Assembly: GCA_002783405.1 (NCBI GenBank)
Contig: PFGG01000055.1
Span: forward strand, 1 to 64,000
DNA: 64,000 nt
Direction: 5' to 3'
From: a bacterium (Candidatus Blackallbacteria) CG13_big_fil_rev_8_21_14_2_50_49_14
GTDB taxonomy: Bacteria > Cyanobacteriota > Sericytochromatia > UBA7694
The notes beneath the pieces were generated by a model. That model saw nothing but the letters and a program-made list of their open reading frames with translations. It was not told the origin of the DNA and did not search any database. Below, piece by piece: positions 17,962-26,930 of the stretch. Position 1 is the first letter of the stretch; every line of letters starts with the position of its first letter. The position numbers and the translations under genes were made by a program.

Positions 17962-18429
17962 ATGCAAATCAAAGAAGACCTGATCAGAAAGCAACGTTAT
18001 TTTAAAGATCTGGAGCTCAAACATCTGCAAGCACTGGCTCTCAATGCAGAGGAAAGCCATTGGGAGGCAGAGAGTTATATTTTTCGGATTGGGGAATCGG
18101 CCCGGCATTTTTATCTGATTGGCGAGGGCAGTGTTTCCCTCGAAATGCATGCTGCTCAACGGGGTATGGTGCGGATTCAAACCCTGCATGCCGGTGATAT
18201 ACTGGGTTGGTCCTGGCTCTTTCCCCCCTATAAATGGCATTTTGACGCCCGCGTTTTAGAGCCCGTGCGTGGGCTGGTATTTGATGCAGAAACCTTTCTT
18301 GACCAATGTGAAATCGACCATGAACTGGGTTACCAGATTCAAAAACGCTTCTCGCGCATGATGGTTGAACGTCTTCAGGCCACCCGTCTGCAATTACTCG
18401 ATCTTTACCAAACAGGAGAGGAAAAATGA
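17962..18429 (+). CDS. Cyclic-nucleotide-binding-domain protein without DNA-binding domain
   Basis: 155 residues. A jelly-roll cNMP-binding fold as in CRP/FNR is visible: FKDLELKHLQALALNAEE, IFRIGESARHFYLIGEGSVS, LHAGDILGWSWLFPPYKW, then a C-helix (QIQKRFSRMMVERLQATRLQ). The polypeptide ends after that helix, so the usual winged-helix DNA-binding domain is missing. It sits inside the hydrogenase operon between beta and gamma subunits, with ATGA overlap to the next gene. It may be a small-molecule or redox sensor that binds the enzyme, rather than a transcription factor. Only the fold is certain. Confidence 0.82.
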   Translation: MQIKEDLIRKQRYFKDLELKHLQALALNAEESHWEAESYIFRIGESARHFYLIGEGSVSLEMHAAQRGMVRIQTLHAGDILGWSWLFPPYKWHFDARVLEPVRGLVFDAETFLDQCEIDHELGYQIQKRFSRMMVERLQATRLQLLDLYQTGEEK

Positions 18430-19247
18430 ACCCCGACCCCATGTTGCCTGCGATTTGGGAGGTTAGCGCGGTCAAGCGAGAAAATACCCTGACCGCCACC
18501 CTTGAGCTCACAGGCAACCAGACCTTTGCTTTTGCCCCAGGTCAGTTCAATATGCTCTATCTGTTGGGCCTGGGTGAAATTCCGATTTCGATCAGTGGAC
18601 CAGCGCATGAGCCGCAACACCTGATTCATACCATCAGGGCAGTCGGCATGGTCAGCCGGGCACTGACAGAAGTCAAGCCCGGCACCCAACTGGGAGTCAG
18701 AGGCCCCTTTGGCTCACACTGGCCCCTGACAGCTGCAGAAGGCCAGGATCTGGTGATCATCGCAGGAGGATTGGGGTTGGCCCCTGTCAGGCCCGTGATT
18801 TACAAAGTTTTACAGGAGCGAGAAAAATATGGACGGGTCTGGCTGCTCTATGGGGCACGCAACCCGGCAGAAATACTCTATTCAGAAGAACTTCACACCT
18901 GGCGCAGCCAATTTGATCTGGAAGTGCGCCTGACCCTTGATCGCGGCGATGAACACTGGCGCGGAGCCGTGGGCGTTGTCACCACCCTGATTCCCCGTTT
19001 GGCACTGGATCCCAGCTGCACCCTTGCAATGGTCTGTGGCCCCGAAATCATGATGCGCTTCGTGGCCCAAGCCCTGGAAACAGAAGGTTTGAAGCAGGAA
19101 CAGATTTATGTCTCACTGGAGCGCAATATGCACTGTGGCATCGGGCTCTGTGGACATTGCCAACTGGGCCCCGATTTTATCTGCAAAAATGGCCCGGTCT
19201 TTCGCTATGACCAGGTAGCCAAGATACTTACCCTGCGGGAGGTTTAA
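18426..19247 (+). CDS. hydG: Group 3b NiFe hydrogenase gamma subunit, FAD/NAD(P)H-binding
   Basis: 273 residues. Ferredoxin-NADP-reductase-like subunit that transfers electrons between the iron-sulfur chain and NAD(P). The FAD domain comes first ([20 protein letters not shown]), then the nucleotide-binding domain ([42 protein letters not shown]), then a C-terminal 2Fe-2S site with four cysteines (CGIGLCGHC...C, about 238-255), as in dihydroorotate dehydrogenase PyrK and HydG. ATGA overlap with the gene before and 2 bases to the next. Confidence 0.9.
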   Translation: MNPDPMLPAIWEVSAVKRENTLTATLELTGNQTFAFAPGQFNMLYLLGLGEIPISISGPAHEPQHLIHTIRAVGMVSRALTEVKPGTQLGVRGPFGSHWPLTAAEGQDLVIIAGGLGLAPVRPVIYKVLQEREKYGRVWLLYGARNPAEILYSEELHTWRSQFDLEVRLTLDRGDEHWRGAVGVVTTLIPRLALDPSCTLAMVCGPEIMMRFVAQALETEGLKQEQIYVSLERNMHCGIGLCGHCQLGPDFICKNGPVFRYDQVAKILTLREV

Positions 19248-19249
19248 AC

Positions 19250-20026
19250 ATGTCGGAACAAACCAAACCTCGCCTCGCCGTCTGGAAGTTCGCTTCCTGC
19301 GATGGCTGCCAGCTCAGCCTGCTGGATTGTGAAGATGAACTCTTGGCCGTCACCGAAGCGATTGAAATCGCCAATTTTCCGGAAGCCAGCCGTGCAGTGG
19401 TCGCTGGCCCCTACGAAGTCTCACTGGTTGAAGGCTCGATTACTACCCCCCACGATGCCGAGCGGATTCAGGAAATTCGCAGCCAATCCGAAGTCTTGAT
19501 CACGATTGGCGCCTGTGCCACTGCCGGCGGTATTCAGGCCCTGCGCAATTACGCCGACGTGCGTGAATACATGGCCGTGGTCTATGCCCGGCCCGAGTAT
19601 ATCCAAACCCTGGCAACCTCAAACGCGATCGCCGATCATGTCAAAGTCGATTTTGAATTGCGCGGCTGCCCAATCAATAAGAAGCAATTGCTGGAAGTGA
19701 TTCTGGCTTATCTGCACAAACGCCGCCCGGTCACCCCGCGCGACAGCCTCTGCCACAGTTGTAAGCTCAAGGGCAATGTCTGCGTACTTGTCGCCCATGG
19801 CACAGCCTGTCTGGGGCCTGTGACCCAAGCCGGTTGTGACGCCATTTGCCCCAGTTATCTGCGTGGTTGTTATGGCTGTTTTGGCCCCCAAGACAGCCCC
19901 AATCCCACCGCCTTGAGCGCCCGTCTGCGCGAACTGGGCCAATCGGAAGCCGATCTGCTGCGCCTTTACCGCAGCTTCAATGCCAATGCCCCGGCCTTTC
20001 GGGAGGAAAGTTTAAAACATGAGTGA
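19250..20026 (+). CDS. hydD: Group 3b NiFe hydrogenase small (delta) subunit
   Basis: 258 residues. Carries the 4Fe-4S clusters next to the NiFe site. The proximal-cluster motif [13 protein letters not shown] (about 16-28) is followed by [10 protein letters not shown] and [10 protein letters not shown], which complete that site. A second Cys-rich part ([11 protein letters not shown], then [24 protein letters not shown]) can hold two further clusters. No Tat signal, in keeping with a cytoplasmic enzyme. It overlaps the large-subunit gene by 8 bases. Confidence 0.92.
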   Translation: MSEQTKPRLAVWKFASCDGCQLSLLDCEDELLAVTEAIEIANFPEASRAVVAGPYEVSLVEGSITTPHDAERIQEIRSQSEVLITIGACATAGGIQALRNYADVREYMAVVYARPEYIQTLATSNAIADHVKVDFELRGCPINKKQLLEVILAYLHKRRPVTPRDSLCHSCKLKGNVCVLVAHGTACLGPVTQAGCDAICPSYLRGCYGCFGPQDSPNPTALSARLRELGQSEADLLRLYRSFNANAPAFREESLKHE

Positions 20027-21317
20027 AAAAAAAACACGCACGATCCATGTCGATTATCTGGCCCGAGTCGAAGGCGAAGGCGCCCTGTATCTCGAAATTG
20101 AAGCGGGTAAGATGCTCGATCTGCAACTCAAGATTTTTGAACCTCCGCGCTTTTTTGAAGCCTTTCTCAGGGGGCGCGACTACCGCGAAGCCCCGGATAT
20201 TACCTCGCGCATCTGCGGCATTTGCCCGATTGCCTATCAAATGGGAGCGGCCCAGGCCATGGAGGCCATTCTCGGTCTGAAAGTGGAAGGCCCCCTGCGA
20301 GATTTGCGCCGCTTGATCTACTGCGGAGAATGGATTGAAAGCCATGTCCTGCATATCTATATGCTCCACGCCCCTGATTTTTTGGGCTACCAGGACGCCG
20401 TCACGCTTGCCAAAGACGCCCCTGAAATCGTGCGCCGGGGCCTGCGTCTGAAAAAAATCGGCAATGACCTGATGACCCTTTTGGGAGGACGCGAAATTCA
20501 CCCCATCAACCTCAAAATTGGGGGCTTTTACCGCTTGCCTGAGGCCAAAGACCTGCTCAGCTTCCAACCCGAACTGGAATGGGCGATTCAGGCTGCCGAA
20601 GAGACGGTGCGCTGGGCTTCAGGCTTTCGCTTTCCGGCCTTGGAGCGCGATTATGAATACGTGGCTCTGAGCCACCCCGATGAATACGCGATCCATGAAG
20701 GGCGCCTGCTTTCCAACCGGGGACTGGATATTCCCGTTTCAGAGTTTGAGCAGCATTTTGAAGAGGAACACGTGGCCCGCTCCAACGCTCTGCACAGTCT
20801 TCACAAGGGGCATGGTGCCTATCTGGTCGGGCCGCTGGCACGCTATAACCTAAACTGGGCAAAGCTCAGCCCACGGGTACAGGCTTTGGCTGAAGAAGTG
20901 GGCATTGCAGAACAATGCCACAACCCTTTCAAAAGCATTCTTGTGCGCGGTTTGGAAGTGCTTTATGCCTGCGAAGAAGCCCTGCGCCTGATAGAAGCCT
21001 ATCAAAAACCTACAGCAGCAGCTGTCAGCGCCCCCTTAAGGGCCGGTACCGGCCACGGCTGTACAGAAGCCCCCCGCGGCATCTGCTATCACCGCTACAG
21101 CATCGACAGTGCAGGGGTGATTGAAGCGGCTCGAATTGTGCCTCCCACCTCTCAGAACCAAAAAACGATTGAAGAGGATCTGCGCGATTACGTACCGCGT
21201 CACCTGCACAAAACCGATCAGGAACTGCAATGGGATTGTGAACAGGCCATTCGCAACTACGACCCCTGTATTTCCTGCGCAACCCATTTTCTCAAACTGG
21301 AAGTCACCCGCCAGTGA
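20019..21317 (+). CDS. hydA: Group 3b NiFe hydrogenase large (alpha) subunit
   Basis: 432 residues. Holds the NiFe active site. The N-terminal ligand motif is [17 protein letters not shown] (about 65-81), with Tyr where membrane-bound hydrogenases have His, as in group 3 enzymes. The C-terminal motif is DPCISCATH, followed by nine residues (FLKLEVTRQ). That tail is the expected substrate of the maturation protease encoded at 24102-24566, with cleavage after the His. All four Ni-ligand cysteines are present. The stop overlaps the next start (GTGA). Confidence 0.93.
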   Translation: MSEKKTRTIHVDYLARVEGEGALYLEIEAGKMLDLQLKIFEPPRFFEAFLRGRDYREAPDITSRICGICPIAYQMGAAQAMEAILGLKVEGPLRDLRRLIYCGEWIESHVLHIYMLHAPDFLGYQDAVTLAKDAPEIVRRGLRLKKIGNDLMTLLGGREIHPINLKIGGFYRLPEAKDLLSFQPELEWAIQAAEETVRWASGFRFPALERDYEYVALSHPDEYAIHEGRLLSNRGLDIPVSEFEQHFEEEHVARSNALHSLHKGHGAYLVGPLARYNLNWAKLSPRVQALAEEVGIAEQCHNPFKSILVRGLEVLYACEEALRLIEAYQKPTAAAVSAPLRAGTGHGCTEAPRGICYHRYSIDSAGVIEAARIVPPTSQNQKTIEEDLRDYVPRHLHKTDQELQWDCEQAIRNYDPCISCATHFLKLEVTRQ

Positions 21318-22453
21318 AACTGACGATTTTGCGTGAAGCCTATGACGAGCCCCGTGTGCCCTTGCTGCCCACGGAAATTCGCAAACTCAGCCAAATGGGG
21401 GCTGAAATTCACATCGAAACCGGGCTGGGCAAAACATTGGCAATTGCAGATGAAAACTATCTTGAAGCCGGAGCCCTGCTCGAAACCGATCGCCATTTTC
21501 TCTTGCAAGAGGCCGAAATTCTGCTCTGTCTTCAAGCCCCAGCGCCAGCAGAACTCAAACAGCTCAAGCCCGGCAGTTGGTTAATCGGTCTGCTCCATCC
21601 CTTTTTCGCCCCAGAGCCCCTGCAAACCTGCCTTGAGCAAAAACTTGAGGCCCTGCCGATGGAGTTGCTGCCACGCATCAGCCGGGCCCAAAGCATGGAC
21701 ATGCTTACCTCTCAGGCCAGTCTGGCCGGATATGTGGCGGCCATTCTGGCGGCCAACCATTTGCCCCTGATCATGCCCCTGATGAATACTCCCGCTGGCA
21801 CCCTGAGCCCCGCACGGGTCTTGGTGATTGGCGCCGGTGTTGCAGGCTTACAGGCCATTGCCACCGCCCGGCGACTGGGGGCACGGGTAGAGGGCTATGA
21901 TTTACGCCCCGAAGCCCGTGAGCAGATTCTCTCCCTGGGCGCACGCCTGCTTGAATTGCCTGAACTGAAAGCGGCCCAAACCAGCGATGGCTATGTCGCC
22001 AGCCTGAATTCCAACGCCCTTGAAGCACAACAGAGTGCGCTGAGCCAAGCCTTGAAACGCTTTGACTGTATCATTACCACTGCCCAGATATTTGGCAGAC
22101 CCGCTCCTCAGATCATCACCCGCGCCATGCTCAAAAATATGCGCCCCGGCACGCTGATCATTGACCAGGCAATCGAAAGTGGCGGCAATGTCGAAGGCAG
22201 TGTGGCGGGGCAAGAAAGCCTGATCGAAGGCATTCGCATTCTGGGCTGGCCTCAACTGGCCCGCAGGGTGCCGCTGCACGCCAGTCAAATGCTCTCTGCC
22301 AATTTTTATTACCTCTTGCAGGCTTTTTGGAATGCCGAAACAAAATGTTTTCAACCTGAGCGTGACCCAGAATTACTGAACGGCATGCGGGCCTGTCATG
22401 CGGGGCAATTGACCCACCCCCGCCTGCGTGAACGCTGGAAGGAGTGGCTCTGA
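21314..22453 (+). CDS. pntAA: Proton-translocating NAD(P) transhydrogenase, NAD-binding alpha-1 subunit
   Basis: 379 residues, GTG start overlapping the hydrogenase stop. The NAD(H)-binding part (domain I) of split transhydrogenase: [19 protein letters not shown] resembles the AlaDH/PNT N-terminus, [20 protein letters not shown] is the family signature, and [20 protein letters not shown] with a following [10 protein letters not shown] is the NAD Rossmann fold. The enzyme couples hydride transfer between NADH and NADP to proton flow. Its place inside a hydrogenase operon ties H2 metabolism to the NADPH/NADH balance. Confidence 0.92.
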   Translation: MKLTILREAYDEPRVPLLPTEIRKLSQMGAEIHIETGLGKTLAIADENYLEAGALLETDRHFLLQEAEILLCLQAPAPAELKQLKPGSWLIGLLHPFFAPEPLQTCLEQKLEALPMELLPRISRAQSMDMLTSQASLAGYVAAILAANHLPLIMPLMNTPAGTLSPARVLVIGAGVAGLQAIATARRLGARVEGYDLRPEAREQILSLGARLLELPELKAAQTSDGYVASLNSNALEAQQSALSQALKRFDCIITTAQIFGRPAPQIITRAMLKNMRPGTLIIDQAIESGGNVEGSVAGQESLIEGIRILGWPQLARRVPLHASQMLSANFYYLLQAFWNAETKCFQPERDPELLNGMRACHAGQLTHPRLRERWKEWL

Positions 22454-22731
22454 TGGATCTTTTGCTAATTCTGATTCTGGCAGGGTTTTTAGGCTTTGAG
22501 CTGATTTCGCGCGTGCCCTCACAACTGCATACCCCGCTGATGTCAGGTGCCAATGCTATCTCTGGTATCACAGTAGTGGGGGCAATCCTCGCTTCAGGGG
22601 CGGGAGAAAATACCCTGACCGTTATTTTGGGCACTGCCGCCATCATCTTTGCAACCCTCAACGTGGTGGGCGGCTATCTGGTCACCGACCGCATGCTGCG
22701 CATGTTTACCAAAAAGAAGCAGGAAAAATAA
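22453..22731 (+). CDS. pntAB: NAD(P) transhydrogenase membrane subunit alpha-2
   Basis: 92 residues with three hydrophobic helices; FLGFELISRVPSQLHTPLMS and SGANAISGITVVGAI are characteristic of PntA domain II. The ATG at 22453 overlaps the upstream stop (TGATG) and has an aaggag ribosome site; the frame is open to a GTG at 22444, which is less likely. Forms the proton channel together with PntB. Confidence 0.93.
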   Translation: MDLLLILILAGFLGFELISRVPSQLHTPLMSGANAISGITVVGAILASGAGENTLTVILGTAAIIFATLNVVGGYLVTDRMLRMFTKKKQEK

Positions 22732-24105
22732 ATGCAGGAAACCCAGCAATTTCTGTATATTCTTGCCGCAGTGGCGTTTATCTTGGGCATTCGCCTGCTG
22801 GGCCGCCCCCAAAGTGCACGTTGGGGCAATCTGCTCTCAGCAGCGGGCATGCTGGTGGCTGTCGTCGCCACCCTCTTCAGTGCCGGCCTGGCACTGCACT
22901 GGATTTTTATTGGCCTGCTCGTAGGCAGTGCCTTGGGAGCGGTAATGGCCCTGCGTGTCGCTATGACAGGCATGCCTGAAATGGTCGCTCTGCTGAATGG
23001 ATTTGGCGGACTTGCCAGCCTCCTGGTGGCTTGCGCCGAGGTTCTTCGAGGGGCACTTTTAACCGGCATTTCGGCCTCTTCCGCCGCGATTTCAGTTTTG
23101 ATAGGCGGGATTACCTTCAGTGGCAGCCTGCTGGCCTGGGGAAAACTGGCTGAAAAACTGCCCGGCCGTCCCCTGCTCTTTCGCGGCCAAAAGCCCTTGA
23201 ATCTTGCACTTTTAGTCAGCACCCTGACCAGCGGCATACTCTGGCAAAGCCTGGGTGAAACGGCCTGGGCACACAACTGCTTTTTTCTCTTGATTGCGCT
23301 CTCGCTCTTGCTGGGCATACTCTTTGTTCTGCCCATTGGGGGCGGAGATATGCCCGTGGTGATTTCACTGCTCAATTCCCTTTCAGGTCTGGCCGCCTGT
23401 GCCGTGGGCTTTGTGCTCATGAACCGCATGTTGATTGTCGCCGGTTGCCTGGTAGGAGCCAGTGGCTTGATTCTGACTGAAATGATGTGCAAATCCATGA
23501 ACCGCAGCCTGAGCAGTGTGCTCTGGGGGGGATTTGGCGCTGCTCAAGGCACCATCACCCCAGGGGGAGAGGTTCACAGCCTGAACTGCGAGGAGGCCTA
23601 TTATTTGCTCGAAGCGGCCGCAGAGGTGCTGATCGTACCCGGCTACGGCATGGCCGTTGCCCAGGCCCAGCATGCGGTACAGGAACTTGCCCAATTGCTG
23701 AGCGAACGGGGCACAACCGTCAACTATGCCATTCACCCCGTAGCAGGGCGCATGCCCGGTCATATGAATGTGCTGCTGGCGGAAGCCCATGTGCCCTATG
23801 AACAGTTAATTGAAATGGAGACAGCCAACCGAAGCATGGAACGGGTGGATATCTGTCTGGTGATTGGCGCCAATGATATCGTCAACCCCGCCGCGTTGGA
23901 AGACCCCGGCAGCGCGATTTATGGCATGCCGATTATCGAGGCCCAACGGGCCCGCACGGCAATTGTGCTCAAACGCTCAATGGGCAAAGGTTTTGCAGGG
24001 ATCGACAACCCACTTTTTTTCAAAACCAATGCCCGCATGCTCTTTGGCGACGCCAAAGCCTCATTGCAAAATATCCTACGTATTTTTAAGGAAAGTGAAA
24101 TATGA
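22732..24105 (+). CDS. pntB: NAD(P) transhydrogenase beta subunit
   Basis: 457 residues of normal length. About nine membrane segments form the proton channel, followed by the cytoplasmic NADP(H)-binding domain III with VPGYGMAVAQAQHAVQELA, GRMPGHMNVLLAEAHVPYE, VCLVIGANDIVNPAA-type (here DICLVIGANDIVNPAALEDP) and VLKRSMGKGFAGIDNPLF. It begins directly after the pntAB stop; its end overlaps the protease gene (ATGA). Confidence 0.95.
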   Translation: MQETQQFLYILAAVAFILGIRLLGRPQSARWGNLLSAAGMLVAVVATLFSAGLALHWIFIGLLVGSALGAVMALRVAMTGMPEMVALLNGFGGLASLLVACAEVLRGALLTGISASSAAISVLIGGITFSGSLLAWGKLAEKLPGRPLLFRGQKPLNLALLVSTLTSGILWQSLGETAWAHNCFFLLIALSLLLGILFVLPIGGGDMPVVISLLNSLSGLAACAVGFVLMNRMLIVAGCLVGASGLILTEMMCKSMNRSLSSVLWGGFGAAQGTITPGGEVHSLNCEEAYYLLEAAAEVLIVPGYGMAVAQAQHAVQELAQLLSERGTTVNYAIHPVAGRMPGHMNVLLAEAHVPYEQLIEMETANRSMERVDICLVIGANDIVNPAALEDPGSAIYGMPIIEAQRARTAIVLKRSMGKGFAGIDNPLFFKTNARMLFGDAKASLQNILRIFKESEI

Positions 24106-24566
24106 ACCGGATTATTGGCATTGGCCACCCTCTGCGTGGGGATGATGCCCTGGGGCCCACGGCCATCCACACGCTGCCGCGTCAATTGGACGCGCATACA
24201 GAGTGCCTGGCACTCAGCGGAGAAGCCTCAACGCTTTGGTATGCCTTCAAAGGCATGCAAAGAGTCTTGCTGATCGATGCCCTGCAAACCCCACTCAAAC
24301 CAGGGGAATTGCTTGAAATCAACCTGCGCCAGACTCCCCTGCCCAAATCCTGGCTGGCCTGCTCCACCCATGCCTTTGGCCTGAGCGAAGCACTCGAATT
24401 GGCAATTGCCCTGGGGGATTTACCACCCACACTTTTGCTTTTGGGCATTGCCGCCCAGGAATTTGAAACAGGCAAAGGGCTGTCTGCTGCAGTAGAGGGC
24501 AGTCTGCCTGCCCTGCTCAAGCGGGTCTATGAAATTCACCAGAACTGGAGTTTAGAATATGCATGA
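24102..24566 (+). CDS. Hydrogenase maturation endopeptidase
   Basis: 154 residues. Family start MNRIIGIGHPLRGDDALGP contains the conserved Gly and paired Asp (D15, D16) of HybD/HycI-type proteases; the second Asp-containing strand VLLIDALQT and the STHAFGLSEALELA segment also fit. It should remove the C-terminal tail of the large subunit encoded at 20019-21317 after nickel insertion. Overlaps both neighbours by four or eight bases, so it is part of the operon. Confidence 0.9.
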   Translation: MNRIIGIGHPLRGDDALGPTAIHTLPRQLDAHTECLALSGEASTLWYAFKGMQRVLLIDALQTPLKPGELLEINLRQTPLPKSWLACSTHAFGLSEALELAIALGDLPPTLLLLGIAAQEFETGKGLSAAVEGSLPALLKRVYEIHQNWSLEYA

Positions 24567-24819
24567 ATTCTCTCTCTTGGCCGATTTGCTACGCAAAATT
24601 GAGACCGTACGCCAAGAAGAACAGGCTGAAAAAATTGTCTCCTTAACTGTTAAATTGGGGGCGCTTTCGCATATTTCGGCCTGTCATTTTCGCGAACATT
24701 TTGAACACGCGATCCAAGGCACTCCCCTGGCAGGTGCGGAATTGGAAATTGAAGTTGCCACCGATGAAATGGCTCCCGACGCTCAGGACATCCGTCTGCT
24801 AAGCGTCGAGGTGGAATAG
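24559..24819 (+). CDS. hypA: HypA-like nickel-insertion protein lacking the zinc domain
   Basis: 86 residues, shorter than the usual 113-120. The start MHEFSLLADLLRKIE carries the nickel-binding Met-His; VSLTVKLGALSHIS and CHFREHFEHAIQGTPLAGAE are typical of the Ni domain, and IRLLSVEVE is the usual last strand. The zinc ribbon with two CxxC pairs, normally between these parts, is absent. The other frames there do not encode it, so this is a clean deletion and not a frameshift. It may be a subfamily dedicated to this hydrogenase. Other hyp genes must lie elsewhere. Confidence 0.85.
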   Translation: MHEFSLLADLLRKIETVRQEEQAEKIVSLTVKLGALSHISACHFREHFEHAIQGTPLAGAELEIEVATDEMAPDAQDIRLLSVEVE

Positions 24820-26682
24820 CTAAGGCTGAAGGGGCTTTCCGCCCGTCAGCTGCTGGTATAAAAACTCACCCCAACTGGTCAGCTTTTGGGGGTTTTTGCT
24901 TTTTTCCTGCAAAGAAGCAATGCTCTGTTTGGGCTCAGGATGAAAAATAGCTTCGGCCTTTTGCGCAAGGGTCACAAACTCCGTGGCTTTTACATCGCCA
25001 TTCAGCGCATCTCCCGCGTTCTTGGCCAGGGCAGAAACGTCCTGGAGCTGACCATCCTGGGCAAAGATACTGTGGCGCAAAATTTCAGCGTATTCGGCCA
25101 CGGCTGCAGCCAGCTTGAAACTGGGTGAGGCGTCGCTGAAGGCTTTCATCTCAGAGGTCAGCAAAGTCCGAGTGATTTCTTTGACCTGGTCCTGGGCATC
25201 GACATCCTTGTAGCGCACCGTAATTGTGGCTATCTGTGCTTCGGAGACATTTTCCTGAAAGCGCAGTTCATAGAGGGCCGTCACACTGTGGCTGGAGCCT
25301 ACTTCCCCGGCATCGACCGCATCATTGCGAAAATCCTGATCGGCAATATCCCGGTTTTCATAGCCCATCAGTCGGTATTGGGCGACGGCCTTGGGGTTGA
25401 AATCGATTTGAATTTTGACATCCTTGGCAATCGTCTGCAGCGTGCCGGTCAGGTTTTGCACAAAGATCCGCTGGGCTTCAGCCAGGGTATCCACATAGGA
25501 ATAAAAACCATCGCCCTGATTGGCGAGCTGCTCCATCAAGCTATCGTTAAAATTGCCCATGCCAAAGCCCACGGTCGAAAGGGCAATGCCCTTGCTTTTT
25601 TCAGCTTGAATCCGGGCCAGAATCGCCTCGGGCCCATTGGCTCCGACATTGGCCACCCCGTCGGAGCAGAGAATCACGCGGTTGGCTGCCCCACTCACAA
25701 AGGCTTTACTGGCCTCTTCAAAGCCTTTGAGCAAACCGGCTTCGGCATTGGTAGAGCCTTCGGGACGCAGGGTATTGATGGCCTTTAAAATCGTGTCTTT
25801 TTGCGAACCGGGCGTGGCAGAAAGCACGGTGCGTGCTTCGGTGCCATAGGCCACAATCGCAACGCTGTCTTCGGAGTTGAGCTGAGCCACCAGCAGCGAA
25901 AGACTCCGACGCACCAGATCAAGGCGGTTTTGTAAATTCATCGAACCGGAGACATCCACGACAAAGGTCAAGATCGCCCGTTTGCGGTTGCGCGGCACGA
26001 CCTCAAGCCCCTGAATGCCCACACGCAAAAGCTTGGTCTGCGCATCGCCAAAATAGGAGGGGGCCAAATCGGTTTGAATCGCAAATTTACCGCTGACAGG
26101 CTGGGGGTAATGGTAATCAAAATAATTCAGATATTCTTCGGTGCGCACCGAAGCGGGGTCGGGCAATTGATTCTGCTCTAAAAATTTACGCATCAGGGTA
26201 TACGAGGCCGTATCCACATCCGCCGCAAAGGTCGAAAAACGATCCGTGCCGGTTTCAACAAAGGGATTCACACCGTAATTCTGAAAAAAGTTTTCACGGT
26301 AATTGTAAATATCTGTACTGGGCGTGGGGCTAGGCGAGGGTGCACCACTGGGCAAACTGGAAGGAACGGGTGTGGGTGCACTGGAGGGAGCCGCAGAGGG
26401 AGCCGCAGAGGGAGCCACGGAAGGAGCTGCAGTGGGAGTTGCTGAAGCTGCTGGGGTTGAGGTCGCTGCTGGGGTTGAGGTCGCAGCAGCGGAAGGATAA
26501 GCGGGGACAGAGTAAGGTCCGCTGCCGGAATACCCTGTCCCATACCCTGTCCCTGTTCCCGGATAATTTGGGTAATTCGGATAATTTGGAGAAACAGAGT
26601 TTGGTACATTTCTGCCTGTGGCACAAGCTGCACTCAGGCTGAGCACCAGACCCAAGCCCCAAAATTTATAGTGTGCTTTCAT
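24820..26682 (-). CDS. vWA-domain lipoprotein, YfbK family
   Basis: 620 residues. A signal peptide with lipobox SAAC (about residue 20) leads to a long Ala/Ser/Pro/Thr linker (about 30-125). The YfbK-type N-terminal domain follows (NPFVETGTDRFSTFAADVDT, SYTLMRKFLEQNQLPDP), then the von Willebrand A domain with the MIDAS motif VDVSGSM, TLRPEGSTNAEAGL and CSDGVANVG. The C-terminal part matches the domain usually found with YfbK. All MIDAS residues look present. The role is probably adhesion or envelope assembly; the family has no firm function. Its 3' end meets the hydrogenase operon stop directly. Confidence 0.88.
   Translation of the reverse strand: MKAHYKFWGLGLVLSLSAACATGRNVPNSVSPNYPNYPNYPGTGTGYGTGYSGSGPYSVPAYPSAAATSTPAATSTPAASATPTAAPSVAPSAAPSAAPSSAPTPVPSSLPSGAPSPSPTPSTDIYNYRENFFQNYGVNPFVETGTDRFSTFAADVDTASYTLMRKFLEQNQLPDPASVRTEEYLNYFDYHYPQPVSGKFAIQTDLAPSYFGDAQTKLLRVGIQGLEVVPRNRKRAILTFVVDVSGSMNLQNRLDLVRRSLSLLVAQLNSEDSVAIVAYGTEARTVLSATPGSQKDTILKAINTLRPEGSTNAEAGLLKGFEEASKAFVSGAANRVILCSDGVANVGANGPEAILARIQAEKSKGIALSTVGFGMGNFNDSLMEQLANQGDGFYSYVDTLAEAQRIFVQNLTGTLQTIAKDVKIQIDFNPKAVAQYRLMGYENRDIADQDFRNDAVDAGEVGSSHSVTALYELRFQENVSEAQIATITVRYKDVDAQDQVKEITRTLLTSEMKAFSDASPSFKLAAAVAEYAEILRHSIFAQDGQLQDVSALAKNAGDALNGDVKATEFVTLAQKAEAIFHPEPKQSIASLQEKSKNPQKLTSWGEFLYQQLTGGKPLQP
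26387..26486 (-). repeat. 12-bp and 18-bp tandem repeats in the vWA lipoprotein linker
   Basis: Four 12-base units related to ggagccgcagag (26387-26434) and two 18-base units ctggggttgaggtcgctg (26451-26486) encode repeated Ala-Pro-Ser and Ala-Thr-Ser-Thr-Pro stretches. Such repeats can change in number by slippage and so alter linker length in frame. Confidence 0.8.
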
Positions 26683-26726
26683 AGATCATGCCTCACTTTT
26701 TCCTTTTCAGACCGCATTGACAAGCT

Positions 26727-26741
26727 TGATTATTTTAATCA
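26727..26741. promoter_or_regulatory. Palindrome in the divergent vWA / XRE-TPR promoter region
   Basis: The perfect 6-bp arms TGATTA and TAATCA have a 3-base spacer. The site lies in the AT-rich 248-base gap between divergent genes, overlapping a TTGACA (26717-26722) that could be a -35 box. It could be an operator for the adjacent HTH protein. Confidence 0.3.
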
Positions 26742-26816
26742 TAGATAATTATACTATTTACTTTCTTGTAAAACAAATGTTATTCTGTAATCAGTTGGTT
26801 TGAAGTTCAAGCAAGT

Positions 26817-26875
26817 CCCGTCAGGAACCACCTTTTTTCTCCTTATCCTCCGGTTCCTGATGGGGTTTGTTTTTG
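26817..26875 (+). terminator. Strong hairpin with T-rich tail in the leader of the XRE-TPR regulator
   Basis: The 13-bp arms cccgtcaggaacc (26817-26829) and ggttcctgatggg (26852-26864) pair at every position (one as G-T), with a 22-base loop, followed by gtttgttttt. This is the form of an intrinsic terminator, 66 bases before the regulator start codon, on the same strand and with no gene ending upstream. It is therefore more likely an attenuator or a small-RNA end. Confidence 0.5.
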
Positions 26876-26930
26876 CACTCCAAGTGTATATCCTGTACAA
26901 TATCATTTACCAAAAAGTAAACAGAAGCCT

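Noticed and set aside
24740-24819. Frameshift hiding the zinc ribbon of hypA
   Set aside because: The other two frames do not encode paired CxxC motifs here, and the final strand of HypA is in frame.
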